Positions 25,154 through 34,680 are shown, numbered from the stretch's first letter. The stretch is DNA of 64,000 nucleotides from SHAN690 sp038131955 (GCA_038131955.1 JAYPQK010000002.1:558001-622000), one strand, 5' to 3'. Program-made: numbers and translations. Notes: generated from the letters alone by a model not told the origin.

Positions 25154-25906
25154 TTAAAACTCCAGTTTCACACCATTCTTGAGGGTGTAGACCACATTCG
25201 GAACGCCATCCGGAGGACGCGAATCATAGGTCAGATCGAGCGTAGTGGCAAAGCGCAGCCAGGTCAAGACGCCAAACTCAAGGGTGGTACCGGTGGTGAG
25301 GCGGAAATCACTGAAGTCGGCTAAGTTCGGCTGGTAGTAATTGATGGTCTGGAATTCGAAACGCTCCTGTCCGTAGAAGAAGAACAGATACGTGCTCTGT
25401 CGGAAGTTTCGCTCGATGATATCGCTGGTCAGTTCCTCGTATTCGTACATCGGCAGGGTTCCCATCCAGAACTTGAGGGAATCGCTCTGATAAACGCTGA
25501 ACCGAAGTCCGGCTCCGGCGAGATGACGGTATTGGATCAATTGAACCGAGTTGTACTGAACCTGCGTAAACGCCTCCATCGCCAAGCGACGCTTCTTTCC
25601 GAACTCATAGTTGTAGCGGATGTGCGTGTAGCCCTTATTCACGAGTTCATCACGGTCAGCTAGAATGCGATCGAGGTCGGCCAAAAACAGCAACCGGTGA
25701 TGATCCTTCAGGTACTGGACATTGGTCCTATTCCCTAGGCTTAGAATGGTCCGAGTATTCTGGGTAACGTCAAAATTGAAGTCGACCGAACCATGCCATC
25801 CCTCTTGGGTGCTGTTGCTGCGCTTCTTCTCGACATTGACGATCTGCGCCATGGAAGTAAGGGAGAACAACCCGAGAAAAAGGAATAAGAGCCCTTTTCT
25901 AACCAT
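25154..25906 (-). CDS. DUF481 (YdiY-like) outer-membrane beta-barrel protein
   Basis: A 250-residue protein with a signal peptide (MVRKGLLFLFLGLFSLTSMA). The mature part alternates polar and hydrophobic residues in strands with many aromatics (SVDFNFDVTQNTRTILSLGN, YTHIRYNYEFGKKRRLAMEA, TGTTLEFGVLTWLRFATTLD) and ends in F, consistent with an outer-membrane barrel of the DUF481 type. Function is unassigned beyond a loose link to salt response in the family name. Its start overlaps the valS stop by 8 bases, so it is translated from the valS transcript. Confidence 0.75.
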   Translation of the reverse strand: MVRKGLLFLFLGLFSLTSMAQIVNVEKKRSNSTQEGWHGSVDFNFDVTQNTRTILSLGNRTNVQYLKDHHRLLFLADLDRILADRDELVNKGYTHIRYNYEFGKKRRLAMEAFTQVQYNSVQLIQYRHLAGAGLRFSVYQSDSLKFWMGTLPMYEYEELTSDIIERNFRQSTYLFFFYGQERFEFQTINYYQPNLADFSDFRLTTGTTLEFGVLTWLRFATTLDLTYDSRPPDGVPNVVYTLKNGVKLEF

Positions 25907-28520
25907 TCAGCGTAGCCAATTGCTGCTTGATACTGGCAATTCGCGATTCAGCGTCGGCCCTCTTCTTTTGCTCAGCCGCCACGACCTGTTCAGGGGCGTT
26001 GTTGACGAACCTCTCGTTGGAGAGCTTCTTCATCACCGCATTCAAAAAGCCTTCTTGGTACTTCAATTCCTCTTCCAACTTCTCGATCTCTTCGGACGCA
26101 TCGATCAATCCTTCCAGCGGGATCGCAAACTCAAGCGTACCCACGATGAAGGAGGCTCCTGGACCGGATGCAGTCTCATTGATCGCTACTTCAACGTTGG
26201 CCAATTTCGAGAGGATTCCTGCGAATTGAGTGTAGCCACCGGCCTCCCCTTTCTGGTGAAGCTTCAAACTATCCTTAGGCGAAAGATTCTTTTGAGCTCG
26301 GACGGCACGTATCTCAGAAATGATCTGCTTGGTCGTTTCGAATGCTTGGAGCTGATCTGCATCAAATGCTTCAGCCTTCGGCCATGCACCCACGATCAGA
26401 CATTCGCCTTCATTTCGATCTCGCAAGCTCTGCCACACCTCTTCGGTAATGAACGGCATGATCGGATGCAAGATCGCCATCAGGTCCGCGAAGAGATCCA
26501 ACGTCGATTCATACGTTTCAGCATCGATACCCTCGCCGTAGGCAGGTTTGATTGCCTCGAGATACCATGAGCAGAATTCATCCCAAACGAGCTTGTAAAT
26601 GCTCATCGCTGCATCGTTCAGACGATACTTGGAAAAGTTTTCATTGATCGAGGTCAATTCGGAAGCAAGGCGCTGGCGCATCCACTGCACTGCCTTGGCG
26701 TTATCCTCGCTCTGAGCTTTGTCCTCGACCTTCCATCCCTTGATCAAACGAAGGGCGTTCCAGATCTTATTGGCAAAATTTCGTCCCTGCTCACAGATCG
26801 CGTCGTCAAATGGAATGTCGTTTCCTGCTGGCGCCGTCATCAACAATCCCAAGCGAACACCATCCGCGCTGTACTTATTGATCAGGTCGATCGGGTCGGG
26901 TGAGTTACCCAATGACTTCGACATCTTCCTACCTAGCTTATCACGGATGATACCCGTGAAATAGACATTCTCAAAGGGTCGCTTATTCTCAAACTCATAT
27001 CCCGCCATGATCATGCGTGCCACCCAAAAGAAGATGATATCCGGTCCCGTAACGAGATCATTGGTTGGATAGTAGTAATCGAGTTCTTCTCGGTCATAGA
27101 ATCCATCAAAGACACTGATCGGCCAAAGCCATGAGCTGAACCAGGTATCCATGACGTCCTCGTCTTGCTTCAGATCAGCTGGCTGAATGTCGGCCTTGAT
27201 GGCACGTGCCTTTTCCAAGGCTTCGTCCGCCGTCTTGGCCACCACAAACTCCTCTTCACCCTCTCCATAGTACCAAGCCGGAATGCGATGTCCCCACCAC
27301 AACTGGCGGCTGATGCACCAATCCTTGATGTTGGTCATCCAGTGACGGTAGGTGTTGTTGAACTTGGCTGGGTGAAACTTCACCTCGCCTTCTTCCACCG
27401 CTTTCAAAGCAGGTTCTGCCAGCGGCTGCATTTTTACGAACCACTGCAACGACAACCTCGGTTCGATGATCGAATTGGTGCGCTCGCTGCGGCCTACTTT
27501 ATTATCATACTCCTCGGTCTTGATCAATGATCCGGCCTCCTCCAACATTGGAGCGATCTTCTTTCTCGCTGTAAAGCGGTCTTCACCCACCAAGATCTGA
27601 GCGGCCTCGCTCAACGTGCCATTCGCATTGAGAATATCGATCGTTTCAAGGTTGTGCTTCTGACCAAGGTCGTAGTCATTCACGTCATGGGCCGGAGTCA
27701 CTTTCAGACATCCCGTTCCGAATTCGCGATCTACGTATTCATCCTGGATGATAGGAATAGAGCGATTCACCAACGGCACGATCGCGCGCTTCCCATGGAG
27801 ATGCGTGTAACGCTCGTCTTCCGGATGGATGCAAATGGCAGTATCGCCCAAGATCGTCTCAGGTCGGGTGGTGGCAATGGTTACGTACTCGTCTGTACCC
27901 TCCACTTGGTAACGGACGTGATACAGTTTCGACCTCTCCTCCGTGTAGATCACCTCTTCATCTGAAACAGCGGTCAACGCCTCAGGATCCCAGTTGACCA
28001 TGCGGTAACCGCGATAGATGAGTCCTTTTTCGTAGAGATGAATGAAGGTGTCGAGTACACTTTCGTAGTATTTCTCATCCATCGTGAAGCGCGTACGATC
28101 CCAGTCGCAACTGGCACCGAGCTTCTTCAACTGCTCGAGGATGACACCTCCGTACTCTTCTTTCCAATCCCAGGCGTGAGCTAAGAACTCATCACGAGAG
28201 AGGTCCGACTTCTTGATCCCCTTTTCGCGCAAGCGCTTCACCACCTTTGCCTCCGTAGCGATCGAGGCATGGTCCATTCCGGGAACCCAACAAGCATTCT
28301 TGCCCTCCAAGCGGGCCTTACGAATAAGGATATCCTGAATGGTGTTATTGAGCATGTGTCCCATGTGCAACACCCCGGTCACGTTCGGTGGAGGAATCAC
28401 AATGGTTAACGGCTCCTTATCCGGATCCGGCTTTGAACCGAAATAACCGTTGTCCATCCAGTGTTGGTACCACTTCCCTTCTACCTCATGTGGGTTGTAC
28501 TTACTCGAAAGTTCGCTCAT
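25899..28520 (-). CDS. valS: Valyl-tRNA synthetase
   Basis: An 873-residue class I synthetase of normal length. The HIGH-type motif is PPNVTGVLHMGHMLNNT (about residues 44-60) and the KMSKS loop is KLGRKMSKSLGNSPDPIDLI. The editing domain (TTRPETILGDTAICIHPED) and the C-terminal coiled coil (SEEIEKLEEELKYQEGFLNA) are present. It charges tRNA-Val and clears mischarged Thr. It ends in TAG at the expected place, again showing TAG as a real stop. The downstream DUF481 protein overlaps it. Confidence 0.97.
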   Translation of the reverse strand: MSELSSKYNPHEVEGKWYQHWMDNGYFGSKPDPDKEPLTIVIPPPNVTGVLHMGHMLNNTIQDILIRKARLEGKNACWVPGMDHASIATEAKVVKRLREKGIKKSDLSRDEFLAHAWDWKEEYGGVILEQLKKLGASCDWDRTRFTMDEKYYESVLDTFIHLYEKGLIYRGYRMVNWDPEALTAVSDEEVIYTEERSKLYHVRYQVEGTDEYVTIATTRPETILGDTAICIHPEDERYTHLHGKRAIVPLVNRSIPIIQDEYVDREFGTGCLKVTPAHDVNDYDLGQKHNLETIDILNANGTLSEAAQILVGEDRFTARKKIAPMLEEAGSLIKTEEYDNKVGRSERTNSIIEPRLSLQWFVKMQPLAEPALKAVEEGEVKFHPAKFNNTYRHWMTNIKDWCISRQLWWGHRIPAWYYGEGEEEFVVAKTADEALEKARAIKADIQPADLKQDEDVMDTWFSSWLWPISVFDGFYDREELDYYYPTNDLVTGPDIIFFWVARMIMAGYEFENKRPFENVYFTGIIRDKLGRKMSKSLGNSPDPIDLINKYSADGVRLGLLMTAPAGNDIPFDDAICEQGRNFANKIWNALRLIKGWKVEDKAQSEDNAKAVQWMRQRLASELTSINENFSKYRLNDAAMSIYKLVWDEFCSWYLEAIKPAYGEGIDAETYESTLDLFADLMAILHPIMPFITEEVWQSLRDRNEGECLIVGAWPKAEAFDADQLQAFETTKQIISEIRAVRAQKNLSPKDSLKLHQKGEAGGYTQFAGILSKLANVEVAINETASGPGASFIVGTLEFAIPLEGLIDASEEIEKLEEELKYQEGFLNAVMKKLSNERFVNNAPEQVVAAEQKKRADAESRIASIKQQLATLNG

Positions 28521-28546
28521 GATCCTGCTCGCGTTTTTGGAAGCGG

Positions 28547-28554
28547 CAAAGGTA
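28547..28554 (-). promoter_or_regulatory. -7 box for valS
   Basis: Minus strand TACCTTTG, 26 bases before the valS ATG. Confidence 0.55.
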
Positions 28555-28559
28555 AGAGG

Positions 28560-28765
28560 CTAATTAGAGAATGAGGCAATTAGATAATGAGAGAATGAGA
28601 GAATCAGACAATAAATAATATGATGAGTCACCGTTCACTCTTTACTCCCACTGATCACCGTTCACCGTTCACTCTTCAATCCCACCGTTCACTGTTCACC
28701 GTTCTCTCTTCACTCCCACTGATCACCGTTCACTATCAAACCATTCAACTATTCAACTACTCCCT
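28560..28765 (+). repeat. Mosaic of short repeats between valS and the DUF1573 gene
   Basis: The 333-base gap begins with A/G-rich GAGAATGAG-type repeats (28566-28605). It continues with a series of CACCGTTCAC, GTTCACC, CACTGATCACCGTTCAC and CTCTTCACTCCC units, and closes with the doublets ATTCAACT ATTCAACT. The GTTCAC(C/T) heptamer is shared with the gaps at 8.9-9.1 and 16.4 kb. No gene is visible apart from the promoters at its ends. Confidence 0.75.
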
Positions 28766-28797
28766 CCTCCCCAAAATCTTAACGGCGTGTTAAAGGG

Positions 28798-28828
28798 TTG
28801 ACCTCCGTGGCAACTGCCCGTAAATTTG
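28798..28828 (+). promoter_or_regulatory. Complete Bacteroidota promoter for the DUF1573 gene
   Basis: TTG at 28798-28800 and TAAATTTG at 28821-28828 are 20 bases apart, matching the TTG-N19/20-TAnnTTTG consensus, 25 bases before the ATG. Confidence 0.7.
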
Positions 28829-28853
28829 TCCCATCGAAAAAACACTAATACTG

Positions 28854-29312
28854 ATGAAGAAGATTTTACTTGCACTGACCGCTGTCTTCGTTCTTGCACT
28901 CACTGTGCAGGCTCAACCAGAAATGGACTTTGAGAAGACGACACACGATTTTGGAACTTTGAAGCAGCACGGCGATGCTACTTATGAGTTCATGTTCACC
29001 AACACAGGAAGCGAAGCCCTGATCATTCAGAACGCTAAAGGATCTTGTGGATGTACTGTTCCAGAATGGCCACGTTACCCAATCGAGCCAGGAAAGACAG
29101 ACAAGATCAAGGTAAAGTATGACAGCAAGCGCCTTGGTCCAATCAACAAGAGCGTTACCATCAAGTATCCAACAGGAGAAACTGATGCAGAAGGCCAGCC
29201 AGTATTGGCTACTGAAGTTCTTCGCATCAAGGGTAAGATCGAAGCCGCTCCAAAGGCTGACGAATCTGCGATGCCTGTGAAGGAACCAACGATGGCTCCC
29301 AGCGCAAACTAA
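28854..29312 (+). CDS. Exported DUF1573 protein
   Basis: A 152-residue protein with a signal peptide (MKKILLALTAVFVLALTVQA). The mature part is a single DUF1573 immunoglobulin-like domain: FEKTTHDFGTLKQHGDATYE, FTNTGSEALIIQNAKGSCGC and VPEWPRYPIEPGKTDKIKVK. The CGC pair is typical of the family. The C-terminal tail is Ala/Pro/Lys-rich. The role is unknown; it is very common and often highly expressed in Bacteroidota. Codon choice is strongly biased, and a complete promoter and terminator frame it, which fits high expression. Confidence 0.88.
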   Translation: MKKILLALTAVFVLALTVQAQPEMDFEKTTHDFGTLKQHGDATYEFMFTNTGSEALIIQNAKGSCGCTVPEWPRYPIEPGKTDKIKVKYDSKRLGPINKSVTIKYPTGETDAEGQPVLATEVLRIKGKIEAAPKADESAMPVKEPTMAPSAN

Positions 29313-29339
29313 GCGCAAGCTTTCAATAGAATTAAAAGG

Positions 29340-29373
29340 CCCCGACATCCGGAAGGATGCTCGGGGCTTTTTC
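29340..29373 (+). terminator. Intrinsic terminator after the DUF1573 gene
   Basis: Stem GCCCCGA..ATCC, loop GGAA, GGAT..TCGGGGC, then five T residues, 28 bases after the stop. Confidence 0.85.
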
Positions 29374-29441
29374 GTTCCATACCATATCCGCAATGGCTAT
29401 CTTTGGCGCCCTCATTAGCCTAGGCTACAAACCATACAGTC

Positions 29442-30671
29442 ATGCCATTCATCTCAAAGAAAGGATATGCGATGCCAGAGTCTCCGATCCGGAAGCTCGT
29501 TCCTTATGCCGAAAAAGCCATCGTCGCAGGAAGAGAAGTCATTCACCTTAACATCGGTCAACCCGATATTGAGACCCCTGAAGTCGCACTCAATGCGGTA
29601 AAGAACATCGACCGCAAGGTCATCGAATACAGCCATTCAGCAGGCTATGAAAGCTACCGCCGTGGACTGGCAGAGTACTACAACAAACACGGCATCGACC
29701 TGACGTTTCAAGATCTGCTTGTGACCAATGGGGGTTCCGAAGCCATCGTGTTTGCCATGATGACCTGCTTCAACCCGGAAGATGAGGTGATCGTTCCAGA
29801 GCCATTCTATGCCAATTACAACAGTTTCGCCCTGCAAGCTCAGGTAGTGCTTCGTCCGATCACGACCCACCTGTCCGAGTCTTACAAGCTTCCGCCAGTC
29901 GAGAAGTTCCGTGAATTGATCACTCCGCGAACCCGCGGAATCATCATCTGCAACCCCGGAAACCCGACAGGATATCTGTACACGAAAGAAGAATTAGAAA
30001 CCCTTCGAGAGATCGTTCTCGAACACGACCTTTTCCTCTTGGCTGATGAAGTGTACCGTGAGTTCTGCTACGACGGACGTGATCATTACTCTGTTCTTTC
30101 TATGGAAGGACTTGAACAAAACGCCATTGTGGTCGACTCTGTTTCCAAGCGGTACAGCATGTGCGGATCGCGCGTGGGAACTTTGGTAACACGAAACAAG
30201 AACGTCATCAGTACGGCCCTCAAATTTGCTCAGGCTCGATTGAGTCCTCCGACCTTGGGACAGATCGCCGCAGAAGCTGCATTGCAGACACCACAATCCT
30301 ACTTTGACGATGTGATCCATGAATACGTGGAACGAAGGAATATCCTCGTCAACGGACTCAACTCCATCGAAGGGGTGACTTGTCCAATGCCCGGAGGCGC
30401 CTTCTACGCGATGGCTGAGCTGCCAGTGGAGAGCGCAGAGGACTTCTGCATGTGGATATTAGAACACTTTGAATACAAGGGTGCCACCGTCATGATGGCT
30501 CCTGCGGCAGGATTTTACGCTTCTCCAGGCCTCGGTCAGCGAGAAGTGCGTCTAGCTTATGTATTGGAGATCCCAAAACTGAAACTCGCCGTTGAAGTAC
30601 TTGAAAAAGCCCTTGAAGCATATCCACACAAGATCACGAAAGCAGCCAATAGTGCGGTCCATGGCTCGTAA
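29442..30671 (+). CDS. Class I/II pyridoxal-phosphate aminotransferase
   Basis: A 409-residue fold-type I aminotransferase. The start MPFISKKGYAMPESPIRKL matches how Bacteroidota relatives begin. HLNIGQPDIETPEVAL is the substrate-side loop, NPGNPTGYLYTKEEL the conserved Asn/Pro region, LADEVYREFCYDG the PLP-ring aspartate and VDSVSKRYSMCGSRVG the Schiff-base lysine. Substrate is probably an aspartate-type or aromatic amino acid, but this cannot be settled here. It overlaps the next gene by 11 bases. Confidence 0.9.
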   Translation: MPFISKKGYAMPESPIRKLVPYAEKAIVAGREVIHLNIGQPDIETPEVALNAVKNIDRKVIEYSHSAGYESYRRGLAEYYNKHGIDLTFQDLLVTNGGSEAIVFAMMTCFNPEDEVIVPEPFYANYNSFALQAQVVLRPITTHLSESYKLPPVEKFRELITPRTRGIIICNPGNPTGYLYTKEELETLREIVLEHDLFLLADEVYREFCYDGRDHYSVLSMEGLEQNAIVVDSVSKRYSMCGSRVGTLVTRNKNVISTALKFAQARLSPPTLGQIAAEAALQTPQSYFDDVIHEYVERRNILVNGLNSIEGVTCPMPGGAFYAMAELPVESAEDFCMWILEHFEYKGATVMMAPAAGFYASPGLGQREVRLAYVLEIPKLKLAVEVLEKALEAYPHKITKAANSAVHGS

Positions 30672-31473
30672 CGGCTGGTGGCTCATCTTGGCTCCTTTTT
30701 TCTTGGTGGCTTGTGAGTCGTCGTACTCGGATTCTTCTACAGCACAAGAAAGTCCAACGCTCGCAGAAAACACCAGCCCAGCGCTGACTTCCGAGCCTCA
30801 GGTGGTGGTGAACCGAGACTATCCGGTGCGCTATGAGGTCAAGGACGGACATATCCGATATCGGTATTCAGGACTCCAGGAAGGCTTTGAAGATGTCTAC
30901 TTCACCCAGTATGGCATGGTCGAGATCAAATTCACCAAGACCAAACGACCTAACCCATTCAAGAAGGCCGATGAACTCATCGACCTGACTACCCTCATGC
31001 ACGACAGCGCCATCTACGTCGTAGATAATCTTACCAAGAACGCTCGTCGATTAGACAATGCCTTGCTTTATGAAACCGCATTACAGAGTCCTTCGCTTGA
31101 CTTGAATGAAGTGGCCGAAGACATGTTCAGAGCAAGAGGTGGCTCCATCGTTGATACGCAAACCATCGCGGGTGTTCCGGCTGAAAAGTGGGTGATCAAG
31201 GAGGCTAATTCACAAGAATGGCGTTGGAAAGGTATCTTGATGAAGACGATCGTGGACCTTCCCCGCAACATGGTCAAGGTGGAAGCCATCGAGATCGATA
31301 CAGTCTCTCCTCTGCCCGAAGGCATCTTTGATTTGCCCACTGACGTTAACGTACAGGAAGGAACGAGTATGAAGCAATGGATGGAGGACCTCAGTAAGCC
31401 GATCGAGCGCAAACAGTACTTCGACCTACAGGGAAATCCGATCTCACGCGACTCATTTCGCCGGATAAAGTAG
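30661..31473 (+). CDS. Hypothetical lipoprotein
   Basis: Started at the ATG at 30661, which overlaps the end of the aminotransferase and gives a lipobox (LILAPFFLVACESS), 270 residues. After a Ser/Thr/Glu-rich tether (SDSSTAQESPTLAEN) the body is a beta-rich domain (VRYEVKDGHIRYRYSGLQEG, VYFTQYGMVEIKF, IAGVPAEKWVIKEANSQEWR, MVKVEAIEIDTVSPLPEGIF) resembling small periplasmic sensor or LolA-like folds, but no family is certain. Its 3' end overlaps the end of the convergent namZ gene by 21 bases. Confidence 0.7.
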   Translation: MARNGWWLILAPFFLVACESSYSDSSTAQESPTLAENTSPALTSEPQVVVNRDYPVRYEVKDGHIRYRYSGLQEGFEDVYFTQYGMVEIKFTKTKRPNPFKKADELIDLTTLMHDSAIYVVDNLTKNARRLDNALLYETALQSPSLDLNEVAEDMFRARGGSIVDTQTIAGVPAEKWVIKEANSQEWRWKGILMKTIVDLPRNMVKVEAIEIDTVSPLPEGIFDLPTDVNVQEGTSMKQWMEDLSKPIERKQYFDLQGNPISRDSFRRIK

Positions 31474-32646
31474 GTAGGCCTCGCGCTTCTTTTTGAAATC
31501 AGACAACTCAGGCTCCCAGCTCGCACGGATCTGCTCTTCGGTCATACCGGATAGGATCTGCTTGCGCAATTGGTCTGTTCCCGCAAGCTTGTCAAAGAAG
31601 CCATTCTCGAGGAAGAACTTGTCCTTCTGTGGGAAGTTTTCGTAAGCATCCATCACCCAATCCAAGATCAGCGATTGCTTTTGCTGTATCCGCTTTCCAC
31701 CTATTTCGCTGAGATCCCATCCTAAACAAGGCACTCCTTCGTGCTTGGGATGCTTGGCTCCTTCGTTGGGCTTTGGAACGAACATAAACGAACCCACACT
31801 CAAGTTTGGATGACCAAATACTTCAAATGGAGTGTCTGTTCCTCTTCCCACAGAAAAGTCCGTCCCTTCAAAGAAGCAAAGCGAAGGATAGAGCAAGATG
31901 CCATTCATCGTAGGGAGATTCGGAGAAGGCTTGATCGGTAGGGTGTAAATGTCGTTGTGGGTATATCCCTCACACGGGATCACGGTGAGATCGCATTGCA
32001 CATCTCCTTCTAGCCAACCCTCGCCATTGATCATGTTCGCCAGTTCACCGATCGTCATACCATGCACAACGGGAATAGGAAGCATACCAACGAAGGACTC
32101 AAAGCCTTCTTGAAGAACCGGACCGTCGACATAGAATCCATTGGGATTGGGACGATCGAAGACGATGACAGAAACTCCATGCTCAGCACAAGCTTCCATC
32201 ACATAGGTCATCGTGGAGATGTACGTGTAGAAGCGAGCTCCGACATCTTGAATATCAAAGATCACCACATCCAATCCCGCCAGGTCATCGGCAGCCGGTT
32301 TTTTGTGTGAGCCATACAAACTGATGATCGGTAGGCCGGTCTTGGCGTCCTTTCCGCTGTCGACCTTTTCTCCTGCATCGGCCTTTCCACGAAAGCCGTG
32401 TTCTGGCGCAAATACCTTGGTCACCTTGACCCCCATATCCAAGAGCTGATCCACCAAGTGCTGCTCTCCGACCATGGAAGTATGATTAGCTACGACGCCG
32501 ACCTGATCGGCCGATTTCAGGGCTTCGAGATAGAGATCCGTTCGGGCCGCACCCATAGTAATATCCGCATCCGTCTTGAACAGCGGTTGAGAAAACAACG
32601 GGCTACAGAAAGCCGCGAAGAGAAAGAGTAGCAATGAATGTCGCAT
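31453..32646 (-). CDS. namZ: Exo-beta-N-acetylmuramidase NamZ (DUF1343)
   Basis: Started at the ATG at 32646, where a signal peptide begins (MRHSLLLFLFAAFCSPLFSQ); 397 residues. It carries the DUF1343 pattern: GVVANHTSMVGEQHLVDQLL, KVFAPEHGFRGKADAGEKVD, VVIFDIQDVGARFYTYISTM, FDRPNPNGFYVDGP, EGTDFSVGRGTDTPFEVFGH. Characterised NamZ enzymes cut MurNAc from the non-reducing end of peptidoglycan fragments, in wall recycling. It is exported to the periplasm. It stands alone, divergent from the permease gene. Confidence 0.9.
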   Translation of the reverse strand: MRHSLLLFLFAAFCSPLFSQPLFKTDADITMGAARTDLYLEALKSADQVGVVANHTSMVGEQHLVDQLLDMGVKVTKVFAPEHGFRGKADAGEKVDSGKDAKTGLPIISLYGSHKKPAADDLAGLDVVIFDIQDVGARFYTYISTMTYVMEACAEHGVSVIVFDRPNPNGFYVDGPVLQEGFESFVGMLPIPVVHGMTIGELANMINGEGWLEGDVQCDLTVIPCEGYTHNDIYTLPIKPSPNLPTMNGILLYPSLCFFEGTDFSVGRGTDTPFEVFGHPNLSVGSFMFVPKPNEGAKHPKHEGVPCLGWDLSEIGGKRIQQKQSLILDWVMDAYENFPQKDKFFLENGFFDKLAGTDQLRKQILSGMTEEQIRASWEPELSDFKKKREAYLLYPAK

Positions 32647-32726
32647 GGTTAAGCTTCTATGGTCAAATTTGCACATCTTCACAGCGGCATTGACCGTGCC
32701 AATCTCAAGTTTTAAACACGGAGTAC

Positions 32727-33956
32727 GTGCAATTTGAATGGTTCATAGCGAGAAAAATGATCAGCGGAGGTCGCTCCGGGATCAGCAAGGGTTCGTCCGC
32801 GATCGTAAAGATCGCCGTGGCCGGTATCGCTATTGGTATGACCGTCATGCTCCTCTCCGTGGCAATCGTACGTGGATTTCAAGATGAGGTACGTCAAAAG
32901 GTCATCGGTTTTGGCGCCCACCTTCAGATCACCTACTTCCACCCGCAGAATACGATGGGAATGCGGCCCATGCAGGCTGATCAACCCTTCGTGGCGCCGA
33001 TCAAAGCCGACCCCGCGGTCAAGAATGTACAGTCCTACGCCTACAAGAGTGGCATCATCACGGCCAATGGAGAGATCCAAGGCGTGATGTCTAAGGGCAT
33101 CGGACCCGACTTCGACTGGGAGTTCTTCAACCAGAACATGGTCGAAGGAGAGGCTTTCCAACTCAACGCTTCCAAGAAGACCGACAGCATCGTCATGTCA
33201 AAGTCGATCGTCGACAAGCTCAAGTTGCACCTCGGCGACCGCGTGACCATCTCCTACTTCCAAGACGAGAACGAACGAAAACGCAGGTTCACGATCGGCG
33301 GCATCTATGAGACAGGGATGGAGCAATTCGACGGAAGTATTCTACTGTGCGACATTCGACACATCCAGCGACTCAACGGTTGGGAAGAAAACCAGGTAGC
33401 CGGATTTGAAGTGGTCTTGAACTCATTCGAAGACCTTGACCAGTTGAACTACCTCATTAATCAGCATGTAGGATACGAATTCAACTCCATCAAGATCACC
33501 GACCAGTTCATGGAGATCTTCGGATGGCTTGAGCTACAAGACATCAACGTCATCATCATCCTAGCCCTGATGGTACTTGTCTCTGGCATCAACATGATCT
33601 CGGCGCTACTAGTGATCATTCTGGAACGAACCAACATGATCGGTCTACTCAAGGCCATGGGTGCCCAGAATCAAAGCATCGGACGCATATTCTTACTCAA
33701 TGCCGCTTACCTCATCCTTATTGGATTGATCTTAGGTAACCTGTTCGGTCTAGGTCTGGGATGGCTCCAACACACTGCAGAGTTCGTGAAGCTCGACCAA
33801 GAAAGCTATTACGTGGATCACGTGCCCGTGATGTTCGAGACCGGCACCATCTTATTGATCAATGCCGGAAGCATGATCGCATGCCTCGTCATGCTGATCC
33901 TCCCTTCGATGATCGTGAGCAGGATCGATCCCGTTCGGACGATAAAATTCAATTGA
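32727..33956 (+). CDS. ABC transporter permease, LolC/LolE-like
   Basis: A 409-residue protein beginning with GTG at 32727. It has an N-terminal helix (VKIAVAGIAIGMTVMLLSVA), a ~240-residue periplasmic MacB-like domain, and three C-terminal helices in the FtsX domain (INVIIILALMVLVSGINMIS, FLLNAAYLILIGLILGNLFG, LLINAGSMIACLVMLILPSM). ILERTNMIGLLKAMGAQNQS is the cytoplasmic coupling helix contacting the ATPase. This layout is that of lipoprotein-releasing permeases that hand lipoproteins to LolA. No ATPase gene is adjacent, so partner assignment is inference. The end lies close to the convergent small gene. Confidence 0.87.
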   Translation: MQFEWFIARKMISGGRSGISKGSSAIVKIAVAGIAIGMTVMLLSVAIVRGFQDEVRQKVIGFGAHLQITYFHPQNTMGMRPMQADQPFVAPIKADPAVKNVQSYAYKSGIITANGEIQGVMSKGIGPDFDWEFFNQNMVEGEAFQLNASKKTDSIVMSKSIVDKLKLHLGDRVTISYFQDENERKRRFTIGGIYETGMEQFDGSILLCDIRHIQRLNGWEENQVAGFEVVLNSFEDLDQLNYLINQHVGYEFNSIKITDQFMEIFGWLELQDINVIIILALMVLVSGINMISALLVIILERTNMIGLLKAMGAQNQSIGRIFLLNAAYLILIGLILGNLFGLGLGWLQHTAEFVKLDQESYYVDHVPVMFETGTILLINAGSMIACLVMLILPSMIVSRIDPVRTIKFN

Positions 33957-33972
33957 TACTTGAAGGTCGAGA

Positions 33973-34578
33973 TCAAAGATCCGTTGCTCCATAGGTGGCA
34001 TTGAAGTAATCCACCATCTGCTCCCAATTGTCATAGGTGTATTCGCGCTTCTTCACCTTCTCATGCATCTCGGGATAGGATTTGAAAAGCTCCATCATGT
34101 TCTTACGAAACCCGAGTCGGACCACCCTCGCATTGTTTCCCTGATTCTCACCCTCTATACTCAGTACGTTCCAAGTCATGTCGTTGGTCTCAAAGAAGAT
34201 GTCTTCGCCATTGGAAAGCGATGGATAATAATGCAAGACCCGCAGTTTATTGTTGATCACACAATTCATTAGATGGGTCGACCCGGCAGCATACGTACTG
34301 ATCAATACAAAGTCGCGGTCGTCGAACTCAAACTCGATTCGTTGAACCTCACGTGGTGTGATATACTTCCTCATATCCTCCTTGATGTAGGCTAACTTTT
34401 GTTGCATCGTACCGAACGAGATCGTGGTACTCCCCGGAGGATCCAATTCCACGTAGATATCTTCATCGGTAGTGGTACCATCACTCCAAGTGACCCAAGC
34501 CAACACTTCTACACTACTTTGCGCTTGCAGGGTGAACAAAGAGAGGGTAAACAGGGTCAAGGCTAAAAAACGTTTCAT
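33973..34578 (-). CDS. Exported hypothetical protein
   Basis: Started at the ATG at 34578, the signal peptide start (MKRFLALTLFTLSLFTLQAQ); 201 residues. Features: VLAWVTWSDGTTTDEDIYVE, YITPREVQRIEFEFDDRDFV, LRVLHYYPSLSNGEDIF and a lysine/aromatic C-terminus (KVKKREYTYDNWEQMVDYFN). The pattern suggests a small beta-rich domain with a helical tail. I do not recognise the family. An earlier ATG (34662) would add 28 residues without a reason. Upstream is a near-perfect 15-base direct repeat. Confidence 0.7.
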   Translation of the reverse strand: MKRFLALTLFTLSLFTLQAQSSVEVLAWVTWSDGTTTDEDIYVELDPPGSTTISFGTMQQKLAYIKEDMRKYITPREVQRIEFEFDDRDFVLISTYAAGSTHLMNCVINNKLRVLHYYPSLSNGEDIFFETNDMTWNVLSIEGENQGNNARVVRLGFRKNMMELFKSYPEMHEKVKKREYTYDNWEQMVDYFNATYGATDL

Positions 34579-34587
34579 AGCATTCGG

Positions 34588-34647
34588 ATTTGCACAAGGA
34601 TAGACATTGAACTTCATTTTCTCGGTTTTGAATTTGCACAAAGGATA
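34588..34647 (-). repeat. Direct repeat of ATTTGCACAAGGATA upstream of the exported hypothetical protein
   Basis: Plus-strand copies at 34588-34602 (ATTTGCACAAGGATA) and 34632-34647 (same with one extra A) are 44 bases apart. On the minus strand each reads TATCCTTTG or TATCCTTG, near promoter-box variants, so they may be tandem promoter elements. Confidence 0.5.
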
Positions 34648-34672
34648 CAACTCCCCTGCCAAAAACCCTTGC

Positions 34673-34680
34673 TACCTTTG
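34673..34680 (+). promoter_or_regulatory. -7 box for the cystathionine synthase-like gene
   Basis: TACCTTTG, 23 bases before the TTG start at 34704. Confidence 0.55.
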
